Source of the DNA: JADZAI01 sp046348585
GTDB taxonomy: Bacteria > Pseudomonadota > Alphaproteobacteria > Micropepsales > Micropepsaceae
Reading direction: 5' to 3'
DNA length: 64,000 bases
Assembly: GCA_046348585.1 (NCBI GenBank)
Contig: JAXMDZ010000004.1
Location: 62,001 to 126,000 of the forward strand
The notes beneath the pieces are model-generated. The model did no database searches. It was not told the origin of the DNA and saw only the letters and a program-made list of their open reading frames with translations. The translations under genes were made by a program, and so were the position numbers. The stretch's first letter is position 1. Each line of letters starts with the position of its first letter. Shown here piece after piece: positions 43,508 through 52,782 of this stretch.

Positions 43508-43982
43508 ACCGCTGACCCATGCGCACGACGCGGCGACGCCCGATGTCGCGTTCTCCGGCTGGTTCGAAGGACGGGTCCATGTTCTTCCCGTGCGCATCTA
43601 CTACGAGGACACCGACACCTCGGGCATCGTCTATCACGCCAACTACCTGCGCTATTGCGAGCGCGGCCGCTCCGACTTCCTGCGCATGGCGGGCGTGCGC
43701 CATCTGGTGATGCTGGAGGGCGAGTCGAAGCTCGTCTGGACGCTGCGCCGCATCTCGCTCGACTACATGCGCCCGGCCCGCGTCGACGATCTGCTGATGG
43801 TCCGCACCCGCTACACCGAAATGGCGGGCGCGCGCCTCGTCGGCGAGCAGGAGATTTACAAGGGCGCGGACTTGCTCTGCACGGCGCGCATCGAAGCCGC
43901 CGTCATCACCCTCGACGGCCGCCCGCGCCGCATACCCGCCGACATCCGCGAAAAGCTCCAGCCCTATCTGAGCGCGGGGTAG
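43500..43982 (+). CDS. ybgC: Tol-Pal-associated acyl-CoA thioesterase
   Basis: A 160-residue hotdog-fold thioesterase. The active-site segment is RIYYEDTDTSGIVYHANYLRYCERGR, with the catalytic Asp. It acts on short acyl-CoA or acyl-ACP and travels with the tol-pal genes; here tolQ follows after two minus-strand genes. It is translationally coupled to ruvB. The first 20 residues precede the usual family start. Confidence 0.93.
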   Translation: MSEPLTHAHDAATPDVAFSGWFEGRVHVLPVRIYYEDTDTSGIVYHANYLRYCERGRSDFLRMAGVRHLVMLEGESKLVWTLRRISLDYMRPARVDDLLMVRTRYTEMAGARLVGEQEIYKGADLLCTARIEAAVITLDGRPRRIPADIREKLQPYLSAG

Positions 43983-43998
43983 CGGCGCGCGCTGCCTG

Positions 43999-44472
43999 TC
44001 AGTGGGCGATCCGTGTCCAGGTGATGGTCCTGATTTCCGGCGTCCAGCCTTCGACCGGCGGGCCGGCGCCCAGATAGGAGCTTTCCTCCTTGGTCGTGAA
44101 GCTCGTCTCGTTCACCGGCGTCGCGGTCAGCGCGAAGCTGCCGCCGGTCTCGTCGGTGAAGTCGAGCGTCACGTCGCCGTTCGCCGCCACGGTGCAGGCG
44201 AGCGCGGCGGACATCGTTCCGGCCTGAATGTTGATGTCGTCCTGGTTGAGGTAGCGCAGCACGGTCGCACGCTCGGCGTCGATGGCGAGGACCGTCCAGG
44301 TCCGGCCGCCGCGCGTCGCCTGCGGCTCCGTGCGGGTCCACACGCCGATGAAGGGCTGGCAGGCGGCGGGCAGGGGGTTCTCCGGCTCGGGCGGGGGAAT
44401 GTCCGCCGCCGCGCCCATGGTCAGCGCCGCCGCCAGCGCCACGCCGATCGTCAGCCTCATCATCGCGTTCAC
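43999..44472 (-). CDS. Secreted protein of unknown function
   Basis: A 157-residue protein with a signal peptide (residues 5-22, ending AAA-DIPPPEPENP). The mature part is beta-rich, with two cysteines (CQPFIGVW and ALACTV). The GVWTRTEPQ start and repeated strand pattern look like a small lipocalin-like barrel, but I cannot name a family. It is the second gene of a two-gene run, coupled through an ATGA overlap, and is transcribed away from tolQ. Confidence 0.65.
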   Translation of the reverse strand: MNAMMRLTIGVALAAALTMGAAADIPPPEPENPLPAACQPFIGVWTRTEPQATRGGRTWTVLAIDAERATVLRYLNQDDINIQAGTMSAALACTVAANGDVTLDFTDETGGSFALTATPVNETSFTTKEESSYLGAGPPVEGWTPEIRTITWTRIAH

Positions 44473-45029
44473 TCCGTCGTGAAGATGTCGTGGTCCGGCG
44501 TGCCGACGATCTCAGGCTCCGTCGTCGCGCAATCGACCGTGCCGGCCAGTTCGTCGGCGGCCTGACGGGCGAGTTCGTTGGCGTTCTTGTTCTTGTGCGC
44601 GGCGACGACGGCGATCCAGCACTGGTTGCCCGCCTCCAGCTGCGTGACGACCAGCATCTCGCCCTTGGGCATGTCGGGGCCGCCATCGACTTTCCAGCGC
44701 AGGATGGTGGCGACCGGCTTGCCGTCCTTCAGCCGCCACTCGACCGTCTCGCCGGTCGTGTTGAACAGCGGAAACGTTCGCTGATAGGCCATTTCCTCGC
44801 TGCCGTTCTTGCCGTAGCCGACCATGGCGCGCAGATCGCCTTCGCCGACCCACACGTCGATGCCCTTGTAGCCGGGGCATTTTGAGACCGCCCAGCCTTC
44901 CTCCTCGTTCATCTCGACCTGGATGCATTTCGCGTCCGGCGTCATGATCTTGGTGTAGGCGCTGTCGCTCTTGGCGAGGGCCGGGGCGACCGCCGCCGCG
45001 GCCAGCATCGCCAGACTCAAGAAACGCAT
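44469..45029 (-). CDS. Secreted protein of unknown function
   Basis: A 186-residue protein with a clear signal peptide (MRFLSLAMLAAAAVAPALA). The mature domain has four cysteines (AKCIQVE, SKCPGYKG, NQCWIAVV, VDCATTE), which could form two disulfides, and is followed by an acidic tail. No family recognised. GGGAGAAC precedes the start. With its partner it is inserted between ybgC and tolQ, divergent from tol, so it may be an envelope protein; function unknown. Confidence 0.68.
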   Translation of the reverse strand: MRFLSLAMLAAAAVAPALAKSDSAYTKIMTPDAKCIQVEMNEEEGWAVSKCPGYKGIDVWVGEGDLRAMVGYGKNGSEEMAYQRTFPLFNTTGETVEWRLKDGKPVATILRWKVDGGPDMPKGEMLVVTQLEAGNQCWIAVVAAHKNKNANELARQAADELAGTVDCATTEPEIVGTPDHDIFTTE

Positions 45030-45352
45030 CTCGTTCTCCCGTTCAGGCTCCCGTTCAGGCCCTCGGCCGGCTGCGACTTGGCCGGGTGGGACGGTGCGAT
45101 GCAAGTCACCAAACTGTCGCTGGCCTCTCGCAGGTGCGTAAGGTTAATGGTCCGTCAAGGATTGGGGCGCTACGCGAGGGAGCGCCCAACCGCGACCGGG
45201 CGGGATGGGACGTAATCCGCGACCTGCCGCCCGCGCGCGGCCGCCGCGCCCCAATTTCGTCAAGGTTGATTGGGACTTATCCCGGGTAGCTCACGTCAAG
45301 CCATGACGGGTCCGGCCGCGGGACCGACGACGACAGGAAAGGCCGCCCCCTC
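45030..45352. other. tol leader and divergent promoter region
   Basis: No gene is seen in these 323 bases. Features: TTAATGGTCCGTCAA (45144-45158) is TTAA-N7-TCAA, one base off the CtrA consensus TTAA-N7-TTAA; GGGCGCT/AGCGCCC (45165-45171 and 45181-45187) is a 7-bp hairpin; CGTCAAGG followed by a TTGG motif recurs near 45152 and 45259. AGGAAAGG near 45337-45344 probably serves tolQ. Confidence 0.45.
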
Positions 45353-46207
45353 ATGGATTTCGCCTCGCTCGCCGATCACGCCCTGCACCTCGTGCATGCC
45401 GCCGGTCACGCGCTCGGCGCGCTCGCCGACGCCGTTCAGGCCGATCCCGGCGCCGCCGCCACGCCGGCCCCGCTGCCGCCGGTCGACGTGACCGAGGTCG
45501 GGCCGCAGACTTCGGCGGGCGGCGACGCCTTCTCCTTCATCCAGCTCTTTCTGAAGGCCGACGTGATCGGCAAGAGCGTGATGATTCTCCTCGTCGGCCT
45601 CTCGCTGGTCTCGTGGGCGATCATCGTGGAGAAATTCCTGCGCCTGCGCGCGCTCGACGCCAAGGCCGACGATTTCGAACAGGTCTTCTGGTCGGGCCGT
45701 TCGCTCGACGATCTCTACAACGCCATCGGCCTCAAACCCGACCACCCCTTCGCCGTGCTCTTCGTCGCCGCGATGCGCGAATGGCGGCGCAATTTCGAAG
45801 GTCAGCATCAGGTGACGGCGGCGCTCGCGCCCTCGATCCGCGATCGCATCGACCGCGTGATGAACGTGACCATCGGGCGCGAAACGCAGCAGGTCGAAAA
45901 ACAGCTCGGCTTCCTCGCGACGGTCGGCTCGACCGCGCCCTTCATCGGCCTCTTCGGCACGGTGTGGGGCATCATGAACGCCTTCCGCGGCATCGCCGCC
46001 TCGAACGACACCAGCCTCGCGGTCGTCGCCCCCGGCATCGCCGAGGCGCTGTTCGCGACCGCCCTCGGCCTCCTCGCCGCGATCCCGGCGGTCATCGCCT
46101 ATAACCGCTTCGTCGCGCAGGCCAATGCCTATGCCGGCCGCCTCGAAGGCTTCGCCGACGAGTTCACCGCGATCCTGTCGCGCCAGCTCGACGAAAGGGC
46201 GCGCTGA
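45353..46207 (+). CDS. tolQ: TolQ proton channel subunit
   Basis: A 284-residue TolQ. It is inner-membrane and with TolR converts the proton gradient to motion that drives TolA/Pal during outer-membrane constriction. Three hydrophobic segments lie at about 72-92, 190-215 and 225-250, and the channel motif is GSTAPFIGLFGTVWGIMNAF. The first 60 residues are an Ala/Pro-rich extension usual in Alphaproteobacteria. Its stop overlaps the tolR start by one base. Confidence 0.96.
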   Translation: MDFASLADHALHLVHAAGHALGALADAVQADPGAAATPAPLPPVDVTEVGPQTSAGGDAFSFIQLFLKADVIGKSVMILLVGLSLVSWAIIVEKFLRLRALDAKADDFEQVFWSGRSLDDLYNAIGLKPDHPFAVLFVAAMREWRRNFEGQHQVTAALAPSIRDRIDRVMNVTIGRETQQVEKQLGFLATVGSTAPFIGLFGTVWGIMNAFRGIAASNDTSLAVVAPGIAEALFATALGLLAAIPAVIAYNRFVAQANAYAGRLEGFADEFTAILSRQLDERAR

Positions 46208-46701
46208 TGGGCGCCTCGATCTCCTCCGGCGGCGGCGGACGGCGGCGGCGCGGTTCGCGCCGTCACGGCGGCGCTTCGGCCGGGCGCATGTCCGACATCA
46301 ACGTCACGCCCTTCGTCGACGTGATGCTGGTGCTGCTGATCGTCTTCATGGTCGCCGCGCCGCTGCTCACCGTCGGCGTCAAGATCGACCTGCCCAAGAC
46401 GGTCGCCGGCCCGGTCACCGACAACGAGGAGCCGCTCAGCGTCACCATCGACGCTGGCGGCAAGGTCTATCTCCAGGAGAGCGAGATCGCCGACGACCAG
46501 CTGGTGCCGCGCCTCGTCGCCATCTCGAACAACGGCTACGACAAGCCGATCTATCTGCGCGCCGACAAGACGGTCGGCTATGGCCGGGTCGCCGAGGTGA
46601 TGAGCCTGCTCAACGCCGCCGGCTTCACCAAGCTCGTTCTCGTCAACGATCCCGCCCCCAAGGGCGCGCCGGCCGGCACGCGGCCCGCCACCGACGGCTG
46701 A
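46207..46701 (+). CDS. tolR: TolR/ExbD subunit
   Basis: A 164-residue TolR with one membrane helix carrying the proton-binding Asp in INVTPFVDVMLVLLIVFM. The N-terminus before it is Gly/Arg-rich (GGGGRRRRGSRR). The periplasmic part has the ExbD-fold stretch LSVTIDAGGKVYLQE and IYLRADKTVGYGRVAEVMS. Length is usual. Confidence 0.96.
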   Translation: MGASISSGGGGRRRRGSRRHGGASAGRMSDINVTPFVDVMLVLLIVFMVAAPLLTVGVKIDLPKTVAGPVTDNEEPLSVTIDAGGKVYLQESEIADDQLVPRLVAISNNGYDKPIYLRADKTVGYGRVAEVMSLLNAAGFTKLVLVNDPAPKGAPAGTRPATDG

Positions 46702-46706
46702 CCGCG

Positions 46707-47701
46707 ATGGACGACGACGACCGCCCTTGGTTCAGGAGGCCGGGATGGATCGTCTCGGCGCTGCTCCATGGCGGCGTCGTGGGACTGACTTTCGTCTCGT
46801 TCGCGCCGACTTACGAACCGCCGCCGGTCGAGGAATTCGTCCCCGTCTCGATGCTGCCGATCGCCGAGACGACCAACGTGAAGGCGACCGCCAAGGCGCC
46901 CGAGCCCAAGCCCGAGCCGAAGCCCGAGCCGGCGGCGAAGCCCGACCCCAAGCCCAAGACCGCGCCCAAGGTGGCGGAGGCCGAACCGCCGCCGCCCGAA
47001 CCCAAGCCCGAACCGAAACCCGAGCCCAAGCCGAGCCGCCGCCGGAGCCGAAGCCCCAGGAGGAGCCGCCGCCGCCCGAGCCTGTGGCGGACGCCGAGGT
47101 CGTGCCCGATCCCGACATTCCGCCCGAGCCGCCGACGCCGCGCGCCAAGCCGAAGGAGGTGAAGGAGCCGCCGAAGGAGGTCGCCGAGGCGGAGCCCGAA
47201 CCGGAAAAGAAGCCCGACGACAAGAAGCCCGAGAAGAAGCCGGACGACGAGGAAGAGCCCTTCGACATCGACGCGGTGATCGCCGGCGTCGAGGACAAGG
47301 AGAACGACGACACGACCGCCGACAGCGGACCGGAGTCCGAGCCGGACGACGCCGACACCAAGCGCGGCAAGGGCCTTTCCGAACGCGAGACGGCGACCAT
47401 CATCGACGCGTTCCGGTCGCAGGTCTCGCGCTGCTGGGACGCGGGCAGTCTCGCCGGCGCGCCCAATCCCGAGACGCTCGTCGTCGCCATGCGCATCCGC
47501 CTCAACCGCGACGGTTCGCTGAACGGGCTGCCGGAATATCTCGACACGCCCAGCATGGGCGATCCCTATTACCGCGCTGCGGCCGAGGCCGGACGGCGTG
47601 CCATCATGCAGTGCCAGAATTATGATCTGCCGGCCGATTCGTATGACGGCTGGAGCGTGCTCGACGTCGAATTCAATCCCGCCCAGATGCTAGGACTCTA
47701 G
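46707..47701 (+). CDS. tolA: TolA, apparent frameshift
   Basis: The envelope-spanning link between TolQR and Pal. It begins MDDDDRPWFRRPGWIVSALLHGG (membrane anchor) and continues into a Pro/Lys/Glu linker of repeated EPKP units in one frame to about 47030. The remaining linker, and the C-terminal domain (ETATIIDAFRSQVSRCWDAG to AQMLGL), continue in another frame. A single missing base in AAGCC-GAG, where all other repeats read AAGCCCGA, explains the shift. Since tolQ, tolR, tolB and pal are intact and this locus is usually needed, I think it is a sequence error, though a real mutation is possible. Confidence 0.85.
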
Positions 47702-47710
47702 GAGCCCCCC

Positions 47711-49042
47711 ATGCTGACATCCGCTTTCCGCTTCCTGCGCGCGGCGATGATCTCCGCAGCGGCCGTCGCGGCGCTTTCGGCCGCCGCGGCGCAGGATCCC
47801 CTGCGCATCGTCGTCACCCAGGGCAACATGGAGCCGCTGCCCATCGCGATCGCCGATTTCGGCGGCGGCGAGGGCGGCGTCTCCACCGAGATCGTCGGCG
47901 TCGTGCGCGCCGATCTCGACCGCTCGGGTCTTTTCCGTTCGCTCGATCCGATGTCCTTCGTTACGCGCTCGCCCGATATCGGCGCGCCGCCGCGTTTCGC
48001 CGACTGGCGCGTCATCAACGCCAAGGCGCTGGTCACCGGCCGCACGACGCTGGAGCCGGACGGGCGCCTGCGCGTCGAGTTCCGCCTGTGGGACATCTTC
48101 GCCGAGCAGCAGATGATCGGCCTCCAGTTCTTCACCACGCCCGAAAACGCGCGCCGCGTCGGCCACATGATCGCCGACGCCATCTACGAGCGGCTGACGG
48201 GCGAGAAGGGCTATTTCGACACCCGCGTCGTCTATGTCGCCGAAAGCGGCCCCAAGACGCGCAAGGTCAAGCGCCTCGCCATCATGGACCAGGACGGCGC
48301 GAATGCGCAGTTCCTCACCGACGGCCGCGACCTCGTCGTCACTCCGCGCTTCAGCCCGACCGCGCAGGCCATCTCGTTCATGTCCTATCAGGGCGAGCGG
48401 CCGCGCGTGTACATCTTCGATCTTGAAACCGGCCGCGAGGAAGTGCTCCAGGGCTTCAACGGCATGACCTTCTCGCCGCGCTTCTCGCCCGACGGCAATT
48501 CGATCGTCCTGTCGATGGCCCGCGACGGCAATACCGACATCTATATGGTCGATCTGCGCACCCGCGCGACGCGCCGCCTCACCACCGATCCCGGCATCGA
48601 CACCTCGCCGTCGTTCTCGCCCGACGGCACGCAGATCGCCTTCGAGTCCGACCGTGGCGGCTCGCAGCAGGTCTATGTGATGGGCGCCGACGGCTCCAAC
48701 CAGCACCGCATCTCGTTCGGCGAGGGCCGCTACGCGACGCCGGTGTGGAGCCCGCGCGGCGATCTCATCGCCTTCACCAAGATGCTGCACGGCACGTTCG
48801 GCATCGGCGTGATGCGCACCGACGGCACCGCCGAGCGCCGCCTGACCGAGAGCTTCCTCGACGAAAGCCCGACCTGGGCGCCCAACGGCCGGGTCATCAT
48901 GTTCGCGCGCTCGGCCGCCGGCGGGACCTCGGCGATCTGGTCGGTGGACCTGACGGGCCAGAATCTGCGCCGGGTGCCGACGCCGGGCGAGGCCTCCGAC
49001 CCCGCCTGGTCGCCGGACCTCGACGGGCCGGGGATCAACTGA
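47711..49042 (+). CDS. tolB: Tol-Pal translocation protein TolB
   Basis: A 443-residue periplasmic protein that regulates TolA-Pal contact. A signal peptide covers about residues 1-25. The N-terminal domain (to about 165) is followed by a six-bladed propeller, with the blade signature SPDG repeated, as in PRFSPTAQAI, FSPRFSPDGNSIVLS and TSPSFSPDGTQIAFESDRGG. Residues after the signal would form the TolA box. Length is normal. Confidence 0.96.
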   Translation: MLTSAFRFLRAAMISAAAVAALSAAAAQDPLRIVVTQGNMEPLPIAIADFGGGEGGVSTEIVGVVRADLDRSGLFRSLDPMSFVTRSPDIGAPPRFADWRVINAKALVTGRTTLEPDGRLRVEFRLWDIFAEQQMIGLQFFTTPENARRVGHMIADAIYERLTGEKGYFDTRVVYVAESGPKTRKVKRLAIMDQDGANAQFLTDGRDLVVTPRFSPTAQAISFMSYQGERPRVYIFDLETGREEVLQGFNGMTFSPRFSPDGNSIVLSMARDGNTDIYMVDLRTRATRRLTTDPGIDTSPSFSPDGTQIAFESDRGGSQQVYVMGADGSNQHRISFGEGRYATPVWSPRGDLIAFTKMLHGTFGIGVMRTDGTAERRLTESFLDESPTWAPNGRVIMFARSAAGGTSAIWSVDLTGQNLRRVPTPGEASDPAWSPDLDGPGIN

Positions 49043-49058
49043 GCCGTGTTGCATAACG

Positions 49059-49110
49059 GGCGGAATTCGTGATGGTGGCCCCGTCAGGCCATTCCCAATT
49101 CCGCCTCTTT
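49059..49110 (+). terminator. Stem-loop after tolB, possible terminator
   Basis: GGCGGAATT (49059-49067) pairs with AATTCCGCC (49097-49105), an exact 9 bp, and encloses a second stem GGCC/GGCC. It is followed by TCTTT. It may attenuate readthrough from tolB to pal. Confidence 0.5.
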
Positions 49111-49196
49111 CCGGCTTGAACCCTAGGGGCGCGGCCGATAGCTTCCGCCCGAATTCGGCGATTTGCTGCGCCGCAACAGTGCGCAGCCACCTGAGA

Positions 49197-49211
49197 TGAC
49201 GCTGAGCGTCA
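49197..49211. promoter_or_regulatory. Perfect palindrome in the pal leader
   Basis: TGACGCTGAGCGTCA is an exact 7-bp inverted repeat around one base, 19 bases before the pal ATG and overlapping the region of its ribosome binding site (GAGGAG at 49216-49221). It could be an operator or an mRNA hairpin. Confidence 0.4.
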
Positions 49212-49230
49212 CATTGAGGAGACGATTGCA

Positions 49231-49725
49231 ATGAAGACGATGAAGGTTCTGGCCGTCGCCGGCCTGGCGCTTCTGGCCTCGGCCTGCGCGTCCAAGGGAG
49301 ACGGCGCCGACGCGGCCGCCGGCCTGAACGGCGCGAATGACGGTGCGGTGACCGGCGGCACGCTCGGCGAGCAGCTCCGGGCGGTCGGCGACACGGTCTA
49401 TTTCGACCTCGATTCCTACCAGGTCCGTCCCGACGGCGCGGCGATCCTGCAGCAGCAGGCGCAGATCCTGAACGCCAACCCGGAAGTGATGGTCCGCATC
49501 GAGGGCCACGCCGACGAGCGCGGCACGCGCGAGTACAACATCGCGCTCGGCGACCGCCGCGCCAACGCGGTGAAGGAGACGCTGGTCTCCTACGGCATCG
49601 ACCGCAGCCGCATCTCGACCATCTCCTACGGCAAGGACCAGCCGATCTGCGGCGAGGCGAGCGAGAGCTGCTACGCCCAGAACCGCCGCGGCACGACCGC
49701 GATCGTCGCGGGCGGCGGCTCGTAA
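49231..49725 (+). CDS. pal: Peptidoglycan-associated lipoprotein Pal
   Basis: A 164-residue outer-membrane lipoprotein that binds peptidoglycan and TolB/TolA. The lipobox is LASAC with the lipidated Cys19. The OmpA-type domain holds GDTVYFDLDSYQVRPDGAAIL and the wall-binding IEGHADERGTREYNIALGDRRA. It has a good GAGGAG site. CpoB/YbgF, which often follows pal, is missing; a strong terminator and the convergent secA come next. Confidence 0.97.
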   Translation: MKTMKVLAVAGLALLASACASKGDGADAAAGLNGANDGAVTGGTLGEQLRAVGDTVYFDLDSYQVRPDGAAILQQQAQILNANPEVMVRIEGHADERGTREYNIALGDRRANAVKETLVSYGIDRSRISTISYGKDQPICGEASESCYAQNRRGTTAIVAGGGS

Positions 49726-49749
49726 GCTTCCCTCCCGGCTCGTAAACGC

Positions 49750-49781
49750 AAAAGGCGGCGGGTTCTCCCCGCCGCCTTTTT
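49750..49781. terminator. Bidirectional terminator between pal and secA
   Basis: AAAA, GGCGGCGGG (49754-49762), loop, CCCGCCGCC (49768-49776), TTTTT. Both strands have a T tract after the stem, so it fits the convergent genes. Confidence 0.93.
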
Positions 49782-49837
49782 CGTGTCCGTAGTCCTGTCC
49801 TGGACCGTCCCGCCGGAGCGGACGGCCCAGGGCCGCC

Positions 49838-52644
49838 TTACGCCATCACCGCGCCGTGGCAGTGCTTGAACTTCTTGCCCGAGCCGCAGGGGCAGGCGGC
49901 GTTGCGCGAAACCTTGCCCCAGGTCGCCGGGTCGGTCGGCGAGGTCGAGACCGGGCCTTGCGTCAGCGGCGGCATCGCCCGCAGCGGGCGCTGCGCTTCC
50001 TCCAGCGCGATCTCGTCCTCGCCGGTCGTCGCGTCGATGTGCTGGGCGCGCATCGGCGGCAGCGGACGGGCCTCCAGCGGCGGCGGCGGGGGCGTCGTCG
50101 GCTGCATCTGGAACTGGATGTTGAGCAGCGTGCGCGTCACGTCGAAGCGCAGCTTGTGCAACAGGTTCTGGAACAGCTCGAAGGCTTCGGTCTTGAACTC
50201 GTTGAGCGGATCGCGCTGGGCGTAGCCGCGCAGGCCCACATACTGGCGCAGGTGGTCCAGCATCACGATGTGCTCGCGCCAGTTGGAATCGAGCACCTGA
50301 AGCAGAACCTGCTTCTCCACCCGGCGCATCACGTCCGGCTCGACGGGCGCGGCGCGCTCGGCCGCCCGCGTGTCGGCGAGCGCGATGAGGCGCGTCTGCA
50401 CCTCCTCGTCGGCGATGCCCTCTTCCTTCGCCCAGGCGTCCACCGGGATCTCGGCGTTGAACAGCTTGGCGATCTCGTCCTTGAGGCCCGTCACGTCCCA
50501 CTGCTCGGCATAGGCGTTGGGCGGGATGTGCTTCAGCACGGTGTCGGCGATCACCTCGTGGCGGAAATCGGCGACGGTCTCGTGCACGTCGTCGGCGCGC
50601 ATGAAGTCGATGCGCTGCTCGAAGATCGCCTTGCGCTGGGCGTTCATCACGTCGTCGTATTTCAGGATGTTCTTGCGGATCTCGAAGTTCCGCGCCTCCA
50701 CCTTCTGCTGCGCCTTCTCCAGCGCCTTGTTCACCCAGGGGTGGGCGATCGCCTCGCCCTGCTTGAGGCCGAGCCGGGTAAGGATGCCGTCCAGCCGGTC
50801 CGAGCCGAAGATGCGCATCAGATCGTCCTGCAGCGACAGGAAGAACTCGAGGCGCCGGGGTCGCCCTGACGGCCCGAACGGCCGCGCAGCTGGTTGTCGA
50901 TGCGGCGGCTCTCGTGCCGCTCGGTGCCGATGATGTAGAGCCCGCCGGCCTCCATCACGGTCTTCTTGTCGGCGGCGATCTGCGCCTTGATCTCGGCGAT
51001 GCGGGCCTCCTTCTCGGGGCCGTCCGCCAGGCCTTCGGTCGCCGCCTGGATGCGCATGTCGGGATTGCCGCCGAGCTGGATGTCGGTGCCGCGGCCGGCC
51101 ATGTTGGTGGCGATGGTGATGGCGCCGGGAATGCCGGCCTGCGCCACGATCTGCGCTTCCTGCTCGTGATAGCGCGCGTTCAGCACGAAGAAGGCGTTGC
51201 TGCCGCCCTTCGCCGAGGCGATGAAGGCGTCGGGATCGCTCACGTCCTTCTGGCGGAAGCCGCGGTTCTTCAGCAGGCGCGCGAGCTGTTCGGACTTCTC
51301 GATCGAGGTGGTGCCGACCAGCACCGGCTGATGGCGGGCGTGGCACTCGCGGATCAGTTCGATGATCGCGTCGTCCTTCTCGGCGACGGTGCGATAGACC
51401 TCGTCGTCGGCGTCCTTGCGGGCGACGGGGCGGTTGGTCGGGATCTCGAAGACATCCAGCTTGTAGATGTCCATGAACTCGGCGGCTTCGGTCGCCGCGG
51501 TGCCGGTCATGCCGGCGAGCTTCTTGTAGAGGCGGAAATAGTTCTGGAAGGTGATCGAGGCGAGCGTCTGGTTCTCGGGCTGGATCGCCACCTTCTCCTT
51601 GGCCTCCAGCGCCTGGTGCAGGCCGTCCGAGTAGCGCCGGCCTTCCATCATGCGGCCCGTGAACTCGTCGATGATGACGACCTTGCCGTCCTTGACGATG
51701 TAGTCGCGGTCCTTCTGGAAGATCTTGTAGGCCTTCAGCGCCTGATTGACGTGGTGGACGATGGTGATGTTGGTCGAGTCGTAGAGATTGCCTTCCTTCA
51801 GCAACCCGGCCTGGCGCAGCCATTCCTCCATCGTCTCGTTGCCGTCCTCGGTGAGCGTCACCTGGCGGTTCTTTTCCTCCACCTCGTAGTGCTGCTTTTC
51901 GAGGCGCGGCACGAAGGTGTCGATGGTCTTGTACATCTCCGACAGATCGTCGGTCGGGCCGGAGATGATGAGCGGCGTGCGCGCCTCGTCCACCAGGATC
52001 GAGTCGACCTCGTCGACGATCGCGAAATGGTGGCCGCGCTGCGCCATCTGGCTCAGCGCATACTTCATGTTGTCGCGCAGATAGTCGAAGCCGTACTCGT
52101 TGTTGGTGCCGTAGGTGATGTCGCAGGCATAGGCGGCGCGGCGCTGCTCGTCGTTGAGGCCGTGCACGATGACGCCGGTCGTCATGCCGAGCTTGGCGTA
52201 GACGCGGCCCATCCAGCCGGCGTCGCGGCGGGCGAGATAGTCGTTGACGGTGACGACGTGGACGCCCTTGCCTTCCAGCGCGTTCAGATAGACGGGCAGG
52301 GTGGCGACCAGCGTCTTGCCTTCGCCGGTCTTCATTTCCGAGATCGCGCCGTCGTGCAGCACCATGCCGCCGACCAGCTGCGTGTCGAAATGGCGCTGGC
52401 CGAGCGTGCGGGTCGCCGCCTCGCGCACCGCGGCGAAGGCCTCGGGCAGCAGCTTGTCGAGCGTCTCGCCCTTGGCGAGGCGGGCGCGGAACTCGACCGT
52501 CTTGGCCGCCAGCTCGTCGTCGCTCAGCGCCTGGAATTGCGGTTCCAGCGCGTTGATCGCCGCGACGCGGGCGAATTTCGACTTCAGCTTGCGGTCGTTC
52601 TCCGTCCCGAAAATCTTGCGGGCGAGCGTTCCCAGTCCGAACAT
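49838..52644 (-). CDS. secA: SecA preprotein translocase ATPase, apparent frameshift
   Basis: The motor of Sec-dependent export, about 935 residues if repaired. It starts MFGLGTLARKIFG and holds the family regions MKTGEGKTLVATLPVYLNAL (Walker A), IVDEVDSILVDEARTPLIISG (DEAD-like box), ITIATNMAGRGTDIQLGGNP and RIDNQLRGRSGRQGDPG. There, at about 50849, the frame changes and the rest (EFFLSLQDDLMRIFG...) is read one frame over, ending with the zinc-binding tail ACPCGSGKKFKHCHG. One base seems missing in GCCTC-GAGTTC. Since SecA is essential, a sequence error is likely. Confidence 0.9.
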
Positions 52645-52782
52645 ATGGCGGTTCCAGTGTCCTTCGGCGCGCCCGGCGGAGCGGCGCGCGGTGTGATCGG
52701 CGCGAGGGGAGCGGCGCCCGGCAATCTCCAAGCGAAAGCCGGCGCGCGCGTCGCGCGTGCGCCCGGCCTTCGGCATGGGGGA

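Noticed and set aside
47025..47040. Programmed ribosomal frameshifting in tolA
   Set aside because: No slippery heptamer or downstream pseudoknot is seen, TolA is not known to use recoding, and a missing C in a repeat explains it more simply.
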